This document shows, one piece after another, positions 44,933-52,676 of a stretch of 64,000 nucleotides of DNA. This DNA comes from Roseihalotalea indica (GTDB lineage: Bacteria > Bacteroidota > Bacteroidia > Cytophagales > Cyclobacteriaceae): contig NZ_JAINFL010000017.1 in assembly GCF_022458895.1 (NCBI RefSeq), positions 66,439 to 130,438 on the forward strand, in the 5' to 3' direction. The translations under genes were made by a program, and so were the position numbers. How positions within the stretch are numbered: position 1 is the first letter of the stretch; each line of letters begins with the position of its first letter. The notes under the pieces are model-generated. The model ran no database searches, was not told the origin of the DNA, and saw only the letters and a list, made by a program, of their open reading frames with translations.

Positions 44933-45383
44933 GGGATTCGGGTTAGGCTAGGCTTAGAGGAATCCTAAAGTTAATTATTATAGGTCAAACGTAAAATACT
45001 TACTACTAAGTATATCTGATACAAGAAGATGTAACCCGATAGTTCATTCAAAAGAAGGGAAAATAGATTTAACGTTGGAATCTAAGGCAAACTTTTTTTA
45101 TAAAACAGCCCCAGTAAGGTGAAAGCCCTTTGCGTAGATAAGTTGTACTAACGCCCCCCCTACCATCTTTAGCCCGCACATTACCAAATCCTACGCTTGA
45201 TGAGTGATAATCCAATAATTCACGGCTTTTGTAGATTTGAGAAGAAAGTTCCATACAATTTTTTTAGATTGAACCCGGAAACCGCACTTATTAAATTCTG
45301 ACAACGATAACCCGTACCAATAGTAAATTACTGAAACCATATCGGTTATTATTTCAAACTCGAATACCTAACGCTTATTCATC
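44933..45383. other. gene-poor stretch before the Gfo/Idh gene
   Basis: I see no gene I can support. A 61-codon frame on the minus strand (45069-45254) is present but has no clear start signal or family. The rest is AT-rich and includes the promoter region of the Tat oxidoreductase. No strong palindromes or terminators were found. Confidence 0.35.
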
Positions 45384-46856
45384 ATGAAGAAACCAAAGAC
45401 TCAACAACCTTCCACCACATCTCGGCGAACCTTTATGAAGCAAGGCGCCGTAGCATCTTCTTTTTTTCTGGTGCCCCGCAATGTGCTCGGTGGTGCAGGC
45501 TTTACGGCGCCTAGCGATCAGTTAAACCTGGCAGCCATTGGTGCTGGCGGAAAAGGAGCCAGTGATATCCGAAACGCTTCCGTTAAAGGACGGGAACGCG
45601 TGGTTGCACTTTGCGACGTTGATTTTTCCGGTTCGGCTTCCGCTTCGGTTGAAGCTTTTCCTAAAGCAAAGCGCTACGCTGACTATCGGGAAATGCTGGA
45701 TACCGAAAAAGATATTGATGCCGTAACGATCTCTACTCCTGACCATGTACACGGTCCCGCTGCGGCCTATGCGATGGAGCGAGGCAAGCATGTTTATGTG
45801 CAAAAACCAATGACCCACAACATCCGCGAGGCCCGTTTGCTCACGGAGATGGCGCGCGAGCAAAAAATTGTTAGCCAGATGGGTAACCAGGGTGGCTCCA
45901 ACCCACTTTTAGACATGGTGCAGAAATGGGTAGATTCGGGAGTTCTGGGAAATATTTCTAAAGTGCAGATCTGGACCAACCGCCCCGTTTGGCCACAAGG
46001 TGGTGCTATGCCAGAACCTGACCCTAGCAAAAAACCTAAGGATCTGGACTGGGATCTCTGGTTAGGGCCAGCAGAATATAAACCCTTTACCCCTAATATA
46101 CATCCCTTTAACTGGCGAGGCTGGTGGGATTACGGTACCGGAGCTCTAGGTGATGTCGGATGCCACCTCATTGATATTCCTTTCCGTACATTAGGATTAA
46201 AGTACCCCACCGATGCTGAATGTAGCGTCAGCTCGGTGTACAGTCAAATGTGGACTGCAGATTACCATCCTGAAGGGTGCCCTCCTTCATCGTTCATCAC
46301 CTTACATTTTGGTGCTACTGACAAGAGTAAAGCTCCAATTGAGATGACCTGGAGCGATGGCGGCCTTCGTCCTTCCCATCCCGATATTATTCCGGCCAAT
46401 CAGGATATTGGAGGCTCTAACAGTAACAACGGGGTGTTAATCATTGGTGAAAAAGGATTGATCTCCACCAACATTAATGATAGCTCACCGCTAATGCCTA
46501 AGCTTTATCTGAATGATGGCACCACTGACTTTGGCCCCGAGACTGAGGAGAATGATGAGCCGGAATACGGACATCAGCGTAAATGGGTAGATGCCTGCAA
46601 AGCCGGTTTTAATAGCCCGGAACACAAAGCACTTACCTCTTCCTTCGATTATGCTGGCCCGATGACGGAAACTGTACTGATGGGTAACCTTGCCATTCGC
46701 AGCTACATGTTACGCAAAGAAAACAGCAAGGGGCAGATGGATTTCTTCGCCCGCAAAAAATTATTGTGGGATGGTGAAAATATGCGTATTACGAACCTGG
46801 AAGAAGCTAATCAATTTGTAGGCCGAACCTATCGGGATGGTTGGAAAGTGGTATAA
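45384..46856 (+). CDS. Tat-exported Gfo/Idh/MocA-family oxidoreductase
   Basis: A 490-residue NAD(P)-type oxidoreductase with a twin-arginine signal (SRRTFMKQGAVASSFFLVP, Arg14-Arg15). The Rossmann part (about 45-165) has LAAIGAGGKGASDIRN, the AVTISTPDHVHGPAAAYAMERG segment and KHVYVQKPMTHNI with the Lys of the EKP motif (here VQKP). The C-terminal part is the usual substrate domain. Tat export means it folds in the cytoplasm with its cofactor and works outside, like many Bacteroidota sugar-processing enzymes. It stands alone; a good terminator follows. Confidence 0.9.
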   Translation: MKKPKTQQPSTTSRRTFMKQGAVASSFFLVPRNVLGGAGFTAPSDQLNLAAIGAGGKGASDIRNASVKGRERVVALCDVDFSGSASASVEAFPKAKRYADYREMLDTEKDIDAVTISTPDHVHGPAAAYAMERGKHVYVQKPMTHNIREARLLTEMAREQKIVSQMGNQGGSNPLLDMVQKWVDSGVLGNISKVQIWTNRPVWPQGGAMPEPDPSKKPKDLDWDLWLGPAEYKPFTPNIHPFNWRGWWDYGTGALGDVGCHLIDIPFRTLGLKYPTDAECSVSSVYSQMWTADYHPEGCPPSSFITLHFGATDKSKAPIEMTWSDGGLRPSHPDIIPANQDIGGSNSNNGVLIIGEKGLISTNINDSSPLMPKLYLNDGTTDFGPETEENDEPEYGHQRKWVDACKAGFNSPEHKALTSSFDYAGPMTETVLMGNLAIRSYMLRKENSKGQMDFFARKKLLWDGENMRITNLEEANQFVGRTYRDGWKVV

Positions 46857-46902
46857 AGACCGCCATTTCTAGCTGATTTTCAACAGCTAACCATTAGAAC
46901 TG

Positions 46903-46947
46903 TAGGAACATCTTCTCCGCTACCGGAGTCAAGGTGTTCCTATTTTT
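46903..46947 (+). terminator. strong terminator after the Gfo/Idh gene
   Basis: Outer TAGGAAC (46903-46909) pairs with GTTCCTA (46935-46941), and an inner CTCCG pairs with CGGAG. A T-rich run follows (46942-46947). It sits between the oxidoreductase stop and the small membrane gene at 47102. Confidence 0.8.
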
Positions 46948-47101
46948 ATGTCTTGCGAGAAACTAAGTCTTACTGAACTGCACAAACTTTTATCGTAAGC
47001 AAACCTTATGAATGGCTTTGTGAACTGGTGGCTAAACAAGATTAGCTGGTTTCTCGTTATTCCTGAAAATCATTTTTTAGTAATCACCTTAATTTTTTCA
47101 C

Positions 47102-47332
47102 ATGGAAGGTAATGAATTTTGGCAGGATGCCGGGCTAGCAGTTTTTGTTCTTTTGGGTATTGCCGCAGTAGTCTGGATTGGAAGCATGATCTGGGTATAC
47201 CGTGATGCCCGCGAACGCGGGTTAGGCGGCATTGCCAGCTTGCTGGTTACCGCGCTGGTAGGCTTCACTGCATGGCCACTGACTGTATTAGGCTGGGTTT
47301 TTCTTCGCCCTAAAGAAAGAGCACACGCCTAA
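47102..47332 (+). CDS. small PLDc_N-like membrane protein (76 aa)
   Basis: A 76-residue protein with two membrane segments (about 11-32 and 44-67) flanking a YRDARERGLGGIAS loop. That pattern resembles the phospholipase-D N-terminal/PLDc_N-type small membrane proteins. No signal peptide is needed. Its function is unknown. Its stop overlaps the convergent argC stop by 4 bases. Confidence 0.65.
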   Translation: MEGNEFWQDAGLAVFVLLGIAAVVWIGSMIWVYRDARERGLGGIASLLVTALVGFTAWPLTVLGWVFLRPKERAHA

Positions 47333-48303
47333 AAAGAACTACTTTTCAGGCGTAGAGCGGTGGTTTCTTCCCACCCCATCATCAGATTCATATTTTGCAC
47401 AGCCTGGCCGGACGCTCCTTTTAACAGGTTATCAATCATGCTGATAATCAGCAGAGTATCTTCGTGTTTTTGCAGATGGATAATACACTTATTGGTATTA
47501 ACAACCAGCTTAAGATGCGGGTTTTCATCAGATAACTGCACGAAGGGAGCGTCCTGGTAAAACTTCTGGTAAACGGCTTTTACTTCTTCGAGCGAGGCTG
47601 CTACCTTGGTATAAAGGCTGGCAAAAATTCCTCGAGTAAAATTGCCTCTCACGGGCAAAAACTGAAGTTTTCCGGTATAATCCGGTTGCAACCCTCCAAT
47701 GCTTTGCATGATCTCAGCGAGGTGCTGATGCGAGAAAGGTTTGTACACCGAAATATTGTTATTGCGCCAACTAAAATGCGAGGTTGCCGTTGGTTGCTGC
47801 CCCGCCCCGGTTGACCCGGTAATAGCATTAACGTGAACATCTTCCTGCAACCACTCGCCATAAGCTAATGGTAGCACTCCCAGTTGAATACAGGTGGCAA
47901 AACACCCAGGATTTGCAATGTGATTAGCTTCTTTTATTCGATTCTTATACAACTCCGGCAAACCGTATACAAAATCATGATCCGGATGAGCTATCCGGTA
48001 ATCGTGACTTAGATCAACGATTTTAACGTGCGAAGGGACCGATTCCTGCTCCAAAAAAGCTTTGGAAGCACCATGTCCGCTACACAGGAAAAGAACATTG
48101 GTTACATCCCAATCCAGCGTGTTGGTAAAAATCAGGTCCGTATCACCCAGCAAGTCCTGATGAATGGAAGTGACGGGTTTACCGCTCTGACTCTGGCTAT
48201 GCACCCAGCTGATCTCCACGAAGGGATGATTTAACAGAATGCGGATTAATTCGCCAGCCGTATATCCGGCTCCGCCTACGATACCAACTGTTGCTTTAGT
48301 CAT
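47329..48303 (-). CDS. argC: N-acetyl-gamma-glutamyl-phosphate reductase
   Basis: Third step of arginine synthesis, reducing the acyl phosphate to the semialdehyde. The 324 residues have the NADP motif GIVGGAGYTAGELIRILLNHP (about 7-27), the active-site Cys in IANPGCFATCIQLGVLPL and the HQHLAEIMQ segment. It is the third gene of GNAT-argG-argC; argG overlaps it by 8 bases, so translation is likely coupled. The other arginine genes are not in this window, so the pathway continues elsewhere. It could accept a succinyl instead of an acetyl group, as in Bacteroides; not tested here. Confidence 0.96.
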   Translation of the reverse strand: MTKATVGIVGGAGYTAGELIRILLNHPFVEISWVHSQSQSGKPVTSIHQDLLGDTDLIFTNTLDWDVTNVLFLCSGHGASKAFLEQESVPSHVKIVDLSHDYRIAHPDHDFVYGLPELYKNRIKEANHIANPGCFATCIQLGVLPLAYGEWLQEDVHVNAITGSTGAGQQPTATSHFSWRNNNISVYKPFSHQHLAEIMQSIGGLQPDYTGKLQFLPVRGNFTRGIFASLYTKVAASLEEVKAVYQKFYQDAPFVQLSDENPHLKLVVNTNKCIIHLQKHEDTLLIISMIDNLLKGASGQAVQNMNLMMGWEETTALRLKSSSF

Positions 48304-49516
48304 TCTGAGGTCGGTTTATGGCATACCAGATTTTAGTAGCGGTAGCCGATACAGCCGTAAATCCTTTTACATCTTGGCCAGTCCAGGCTTTATTGGCCTC
48401 ACCATAATCACCAAATTCGGAAGACATCAGGTCATGTTTAGATTTAATGCCCAGTAGCTCGAACCGGTAAGGGTGCAATGCAATACGCACTTCCCCATTT
48501 ACTACCTTTTGAGTGTCTTTCAGGAAGGTTTCAATATTTCGCATCACGGGGTCTAGGTACTGTCCTTCGTGTACCATCATACCGTACCAAGTGGCCATCT
48601 GATCTTTCCAGTATTGCTGCCATTTGGCTAATACGTGCTTCTCTAGCAACTGATGGGCATGAATGATGATTAACGGAGCCGCCGCCTCAAAGCCTACTCG
48701 CCCTTTAATACCCACAATGGTATCCCCTACATGAATATCCCGTCCAATTGCGTAGGGCGCCGCTAATTCTTGTAGTGCCTGGATAACCTCCACCGCATGA
48801 TCATAGGTTTGACCATTTAGAGCTTCCAGTTCACCTTTCTCAAACTGAAGGGTTATCTCTATAGGCTCTTTCTTTTGTAGCTGGCTCGGGTATGCTTCTT
48901 CGGGTAAAGATTTATCAGAAGTAAGGGTTTCCTGCCCCCCTACTGACGTACCCCAAACTCCCTGATTGATAGAATATTTAGCTTTCTCCCACGACCAATC
49001 GATGCCGTGCTCTTTCAGAAATTCTACTTCCTCCTGGCGACTTAGTTGCTGATCGCGAATGGGAGTGATAATGTTAACTTTAGGAGCCAGGATGTTAAAC
49101 GCCAGATCAAAACGCACCTGATCATTTCCGGCTCCCGTGCTTCCGTGGGCTACATAAGTGGCTCCGGCATCTTTGGCATATTGCACAATGGCTAACGCCT
49201 GAAATACCCGCTCGGCACTAACCGATAAGGGATAAGTATGGTTTCGCAGTACGTTACCATAAATAAGAAAACGCAGACATTTCTTATAGAAACGCTTTGT
49301 TTCGTCAAGGGCCACAAATTTTTCAGCTCCTAGTTTGTAAGCGCGTTCTTCCAGATCAGCCACTTCCTGGCTGCTGAACCCTCCGGTATTTACTGTTACA
49401 GCATGTACCCGGTAGCCTAGCTCCCGCAGGTACACCACGCAATAAGACGTATCCAGGCCGCCACTGAATGCCAATACAACTGTTTTCTGTTGATTATCAG
49501 CCTGTTTATCACTCAT
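48296..49516 (-). CDS. argG: argininosuccinate synthase
   Basis: Joins citrulline and aspartate with ATP. The 406 residues show the ATP-pyrophosphatase motif VVLAFSGGLDTSYCVVYL (about 13-30), HGSTGAGNDQVRFD and EKAKYSINQGVWGTSVGG. It is in frame and complete, between a GNAT gene (4-base overlap) and argC (8-base overlap), so these three genes form a tight operon. Confidence 0.96.
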   Translation of the reverse strand: MSDKQADNQQKTVVLAFSGGLDTSYCVVYLRELGYRVHAVTVNTGGFSSQEVADLEERAYKLGAEKFVALDETKRFYKKCLRFLIYGNVLRNHTYPLSVSAERVFQALAIVQYAKDAGATYVAHGSTGAGNDQVRFDLAFNILAPKVNIITPIRDQQLSRQEEVEFLKEHGIDWSWEKAKYSINQGVWGTSVGGQETLTSDKSLPEEAYPSQLQKKEPIEITLQFEKGELEALNGQTYDHAVEVIQALQELAAPYAIGRDIHVGDTIVGIKGRVGFEAAAPLIIIHAHQLLEKHVLAKWQQYWKDQMATWYGMMVHEGQYLDPVMRNIETFLKDTQKVVNGEVRIALHPYRFELLGIKSKHDLMSSEFGDYGEANKAWTGQDVKGFTAVSATATKIWYAINRPQND

Positions 49517-50169
49517 GATTTAGCAAAAAGTTTAAGTTTAAGTATGGGTTTCTTTTGTTTCAGGAAAGATTCTCGTTTGATTCGGAGCCAGCGCTCGTAT
49601 TTTTTTATCTGGCTACGAATAAACCACTGTTTTCCTTTTTTTTCTTTCGGGTCATACGTCATGGCTGTGCAGAGGCAATTCTTACGGTTGTTACGCATCA
49701 GAATATCGTAATTGGGGCAACTTTGGCACCCTTGCCAGAACTGCTCATCATCGGTAAGCTCAGAAAAGGTCACCGGACGATAACCCAAATCTGAGTTAAT
49801 CTTCATGACAGCCAAACTGGTAGTAATACCAAACAGCTTCGCGTTAGGATATTTCTCCCGGGAAAGCTTAAAGGCCGCCTCTTTGATTTTGGTAGCCAGA
49901 CCGTGCTTCCGGTAGTCGGAGTGGACAATTAGCCCGGAATTGGCAATATACTGGCGATGACCCCAGGTTTCGATATAGCAAAAACCAATGACCGTGTTTT
50001 CGTGCAACGCAATAATCGCCTTCCCTTCCTGCATTTTTTTGCGAATATATTCCGGAGGACGCTTAGCAATTCCAGTTCCACGGGCAATCGCTGCCTCCTG
50101 GATCATTTGGCTGATAGTCTCAGCATATTGTTCGTGAGCCGCAGTGGCCACGGTAATCGTAAATTTCAT
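49513..50169 (-). CDS. GNAT-family acetyltransferase of the arginine operon
   Basis: A 218-residue GNAT protein. The acetyl-CoA region (about 60-115) shows VIGFCYIETWG and SGLIVHSDYRKHGLATKIKEAAF, the R/Q-x-x-G-x-G/A signature in altered form. The C-terminal third (SCPNYDILMRNNRKNCLCTAM) carries several Cys that might hold a metal. It overlaps argG by 4 bases, so it belongs to the arginine unit. A known pattern in Bacteroidota is a GNAT gene before argG, and it may replace ArgA as the acetylating enzyme; this is inference. Confidence 0.82.
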   Translation of the reverse strand: MKFTITVATAAHEQYAETISQMIQEAAIARGTGIAKRPPEYIRKKMQEGKAIIALHENTVIGFCYIETWGHRQYIANSGLIVHSDYRKHGLATKIKEAAFKLSREKYPNAKLFGITTSLAVMKINSDLGYRPVTFSELTDDEQFWQGCQSCPNYDILMRNNRKNCLCTAMTYDPKEKKGKQWFIRSQIKKYERWLRIKRESFLKQKKPILKLKLFAKS

Positions 50170-50553
50170 AGTACAGGTAAGGATTCGTTATGACGATGCA
50201 GAAAAAATAATAGGATGGGAATTAGCCCAAACAGCGCCTGAGAAAGCCACGCCTACCCCGAAGGTCATACAATGGTGAGAAAAATGATTGTGTCATAACG
50301 TTTAAAGAAACAGCGAATGTACGGAAACAATTCATTATTAGTCAAGCTACTGAAGCCCAAAATATAAAAAATAGCACTTTAAACATCATTCTGAATCCTT
50401 TCAATGACATATCGGTAAGCGGGTGGCAGGAGATAGGTCTCCTGTATGGCCGTCTGCTGACCGCCTCCAGGAACACTTGATTGCCCGGTAAATAAGACTT
50501 TCAGATGAAAATGGCTTCATACCTATAGATCGGAATAAAACCTCTTCCTGCTG
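50170..50553. other. gene-free stretch upstream of the arginine operon
   Basis: No gene is supported. It holds a possible dyad ACAAT...ATTGT (near 50270-50296), a CCTTCGGGG hairpin-type segment near 50255 on the minus strand, and a GGAG-ATAGGT-CTCC dyad near 50430. These could be regulatory, but none has a named match. Confidence 0.35.
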
Positions 50554-51429
50554 CTATTTTCTAAGATTTTCTCTATTAACGGCAGGCATTGCAGTATGTT
50601 TATGATCAGCCTCTTCCACCCGCTCCCAAACCATAGCCTGCGTAGCACAATACATAGAGCGCCGTTTTACCTTCAGAATTTCGGTTTCCTTCCGCACCCG
50701 TTCTCCATGAGCCAGTTGGTCTGCATCTGCCCGTGAAAGCTCTACCGACACAATCCCGGTAGGAACTGCGATGATTCCATACCCTAAAATCATGACGATA
50801 GAAGCCAACGTTTGCCCGGCAATCGTCTGAGGGGCGATGTCTCCGTAGCCCACAGTGGTAAGCGTCACAATAGCCCAGTAAATACTCACCGGAATACTGG
50901 TGAAACCATTGGCTGGCCCTTCTATAAGATACATGGATGATCCTACAAGAAAGATTAATACCAGCACCACTCCGATAAAAACCGTGATTTTGGCCATACT
51001 TTGCCGCAAAGCCTTCCGTAGCACTTCGGCTTCTCCCAAAAAGTGTGTGAGCTTCAACACCCGAAAGACCCGCAATAATCGTAAAGCACGAATCATCAGC
51101 GCGTATTGAGAACCTTTAACAAAGATGCTTAAGAAACTTGGCAAGATGGATATCAGGTCAATGAGGCCGTAGAAACTGATAACGTACTTCCAGCGACGGG
51201 GCGCGCAGTAAATCCTGACAATATATTCAAGGCTAAACAAAGCCGTAAAAATCCATTCTCCGATCTTAATTAAATCTCCGTACTGCGTATTAATGTATCC
51301 TACGCTTTCTATCATCACCAGAAGGATACTCAGCAGAATGGCAACCAATAGTGCCACATCAAAAGCCTTTCCGGATGGCGTGTCCGATTCAAAGATTATA
51401 TGGTAGAGTTTTTCTCGGGTGCTCATCAA
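50554..51429 (-). CDS. voltage-gated potassium channel-like protein
   Basis: A 291-residue six-helix ion channel of the voltage-gated potassium type. The S4 helix LMIRALRLLRVFRVLKL carries several Arg. The filter is TTVGYGD (191-197), the K+ signature, in the pore segment SIYWAIVTLTTVGYGDIAP. After S6 (LASIVMILGYGIIAVPTGIVSVEL) come a short cytoplasmic tail and no RCK domain. It follows the MscS gene by 9 bases in the same operon, so it may act in osmotic or membrane-potential control. Confidence 0.9.
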   Translation of the reverse strand: MMSTREKLYHIIFESDTPSGKAFDVALLVAILLSILLVMIESVGYINTQYGDLIKIGEWIFTALFSLEYIVRIYCAPRRWKYVISFYGLIDLISILPSFLSIFVKGSQYALMIRALRLLRVFRVLKLTHFLGEAEVLRKALRQSMAKITVFIGVVLVLIFLVGSSMYLIEGPANGFTSIPVSIYWAIVTLTTVGYGDIAPQTIAGQTLASIVMILGYGIIAVPTGIVSVELSRADADQLAHGERVRKETEILKVKRRSMYCATQAMVWERVEEADHKHTAMPAVNRENLRK

Positions 51430-51438
51430 CGTTAGCAG

Positions 51439-52557
51439 TTAACTCGGCAGTGTTTTAGTTTCCATATCCGCCGGTGGTTCATCCAGAAAGGTTAGCCGAC
51501 TCTTCGGCAGCGCATCCGGGTGATTTTCACGGATGTAATTAATCAATTTTTCCCGAACCGAACAACGTAACGTCCAGGTATTAGAAGCATCGTTAGAACT
51601 GACCAGCACCCGCAGCACCATAGTCCGCTCAGTAGTATCAACTACCTGAATCACATTGACTTGCTTGTCCCACAGCGGTTCTTCAGACAGTATTATACTA
51701 AGCTGTTCCCGTAAAGATTCTACCGGCAGACTGTAATCCACATACAGCATAATTGCTCCCGTCAGCTCAGACGACGAGCGGGTCCAGTTTTGAAAAGGTT
51801 TCTCTATGAAGTAGGTGATCGGCAATACAATGCGCCGCTTATCCCAAATCCGGACTACCACGTAGGTAAGGGTAATTTCTTCAATATTACCCCACTCTCC
51901 CTCCACAATGACCGCATCATCTATTTTGATAGGCTGAGTGATAGCAATCTGCAAGCCGGCCAGCAGGTTAGCCAATGATTTCTGTGCGGCAACCCCGATG
52001 ATAATACCCGCTACTCCTGCTGATGTGAGCAACGTAGCCCCCACCTCCCGAACTTCATCAAATGTGAGCAGAACCGAGGCCAGTACCAGAATAAAAATGA
52101 TCACTCCCATGATGCGCTTCAAAAACTGCAACTGGGTTCGTACTTTCCTCTCCCGTAGCTGATCACCCCGTTCCTCCTGGTAATACACGTAAGCCATATC
52201 CTCCAACACATTCACCGACTTGAGTAGTATCCACCCAACGCTAATAAAGAATAACGCCTGGGTTGTTTTTTGAACTATGTCATCGAAGGGTTCCGGAAGT
52301 AGTACGATGGGTTGTAACAGCCAGAAAACCAGAAGTGGAAAAAAGAGCCGGGTGCGGTTTCCTAAGTGGGTTAGAATGGAGGCGCCCATCTTCCAGTCTT
52401 TCCGACGGGTATAAAGGCGGATAAAACGATAGAATAAAGCACGAAAGATTAACCCAAAAATGAAGCTGAACCCCAGGACAATTAATGCCCATAAAAAAGG
52501 GTCAATATCTTTGACCGATTTAATAAACCCGTAGAACTGATTCAAAAGTGTTTCCAT
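51439..52557 (-). CDS. MscS-type mechanosensitive channel
   Basis: A 372-residue small-conductance mechanosensitive channel family protein, started at the ATG at 52557 because a perfect -7 element (52578-52585) lies just upstream of it. It has about three to four membrane helices, then the pore-lining TM3 region VGATLLTSAGVAGIIIGVAAQKSLANLLAG, typical of MscS. After that is the beta/alpha domain (PIKIDDAVIVEGEWGNIEEI). It would release ions on membrane stretch. It is the first gene of the pair with the potassium channel. Confidence 0.92.
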   Translation of the reverse strand: METLLNQFYGFIKSVKDIDPFLWALIVLGFSFIFGLIFRALFYRFIRLYTRRKDWKMGASILTHLGNRTRLFFPLLVFWLLQPIVLLPEPFDDIVQKTTQALFFISVGWILLKSVNVLEDMAYVYYQEERGDQLRERKVRTQLQFLKRIMGVIIFILVLASVLLTFDEVREVGATLLTSAGVAGIIIGVAAQKSLANLLAGLQIAITQPIKIDDAVIVEGEWGNIEEITLTYVVVRIWDKRRIVLPITYFIEKPFQNWTRSSSELTGAIMLYVDYSLPVESLREQLSIILSEEPLWDKQVNVIQVVDTTERTMVLRVLVSSNDASNTWTLRCSVREKLINYIRENHPDALPKSRLTFLDEPPADMETKTLPS

Positions 52558-52577
52558 GCACTGAAGCGTTGGTGCTT

Positions 52578-52608
52578 CAAAGATAGAAGAATTGAGAAGT
52601 ACTGCCAG
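52578..52608 (-). promoter_or_regulatory. promoter for the MscS-potassium-channel operon
   Basis: On the minus strand CTG (52606-52608) is followed after 20 bases by TATCTTTG (52578-52585), an exact TAnnTTTG. Transcription would begin about 14 bases before the MscS ATG at 52557. Confidence 0.55.
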
Positions 52609-52676
52609 ATGAGTGGGAGAATAACTAAGGCCTTGCCTGAAAATGGGCAATTACTACCATTGACAATTGCTCAAAC

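Noticed and set aside
45069..45254. 61-codon minus-strand reading frame
   Set aside because: No clear start signal, family or codon bias; it lies in the upstream region of the Gfo/Idh gene.
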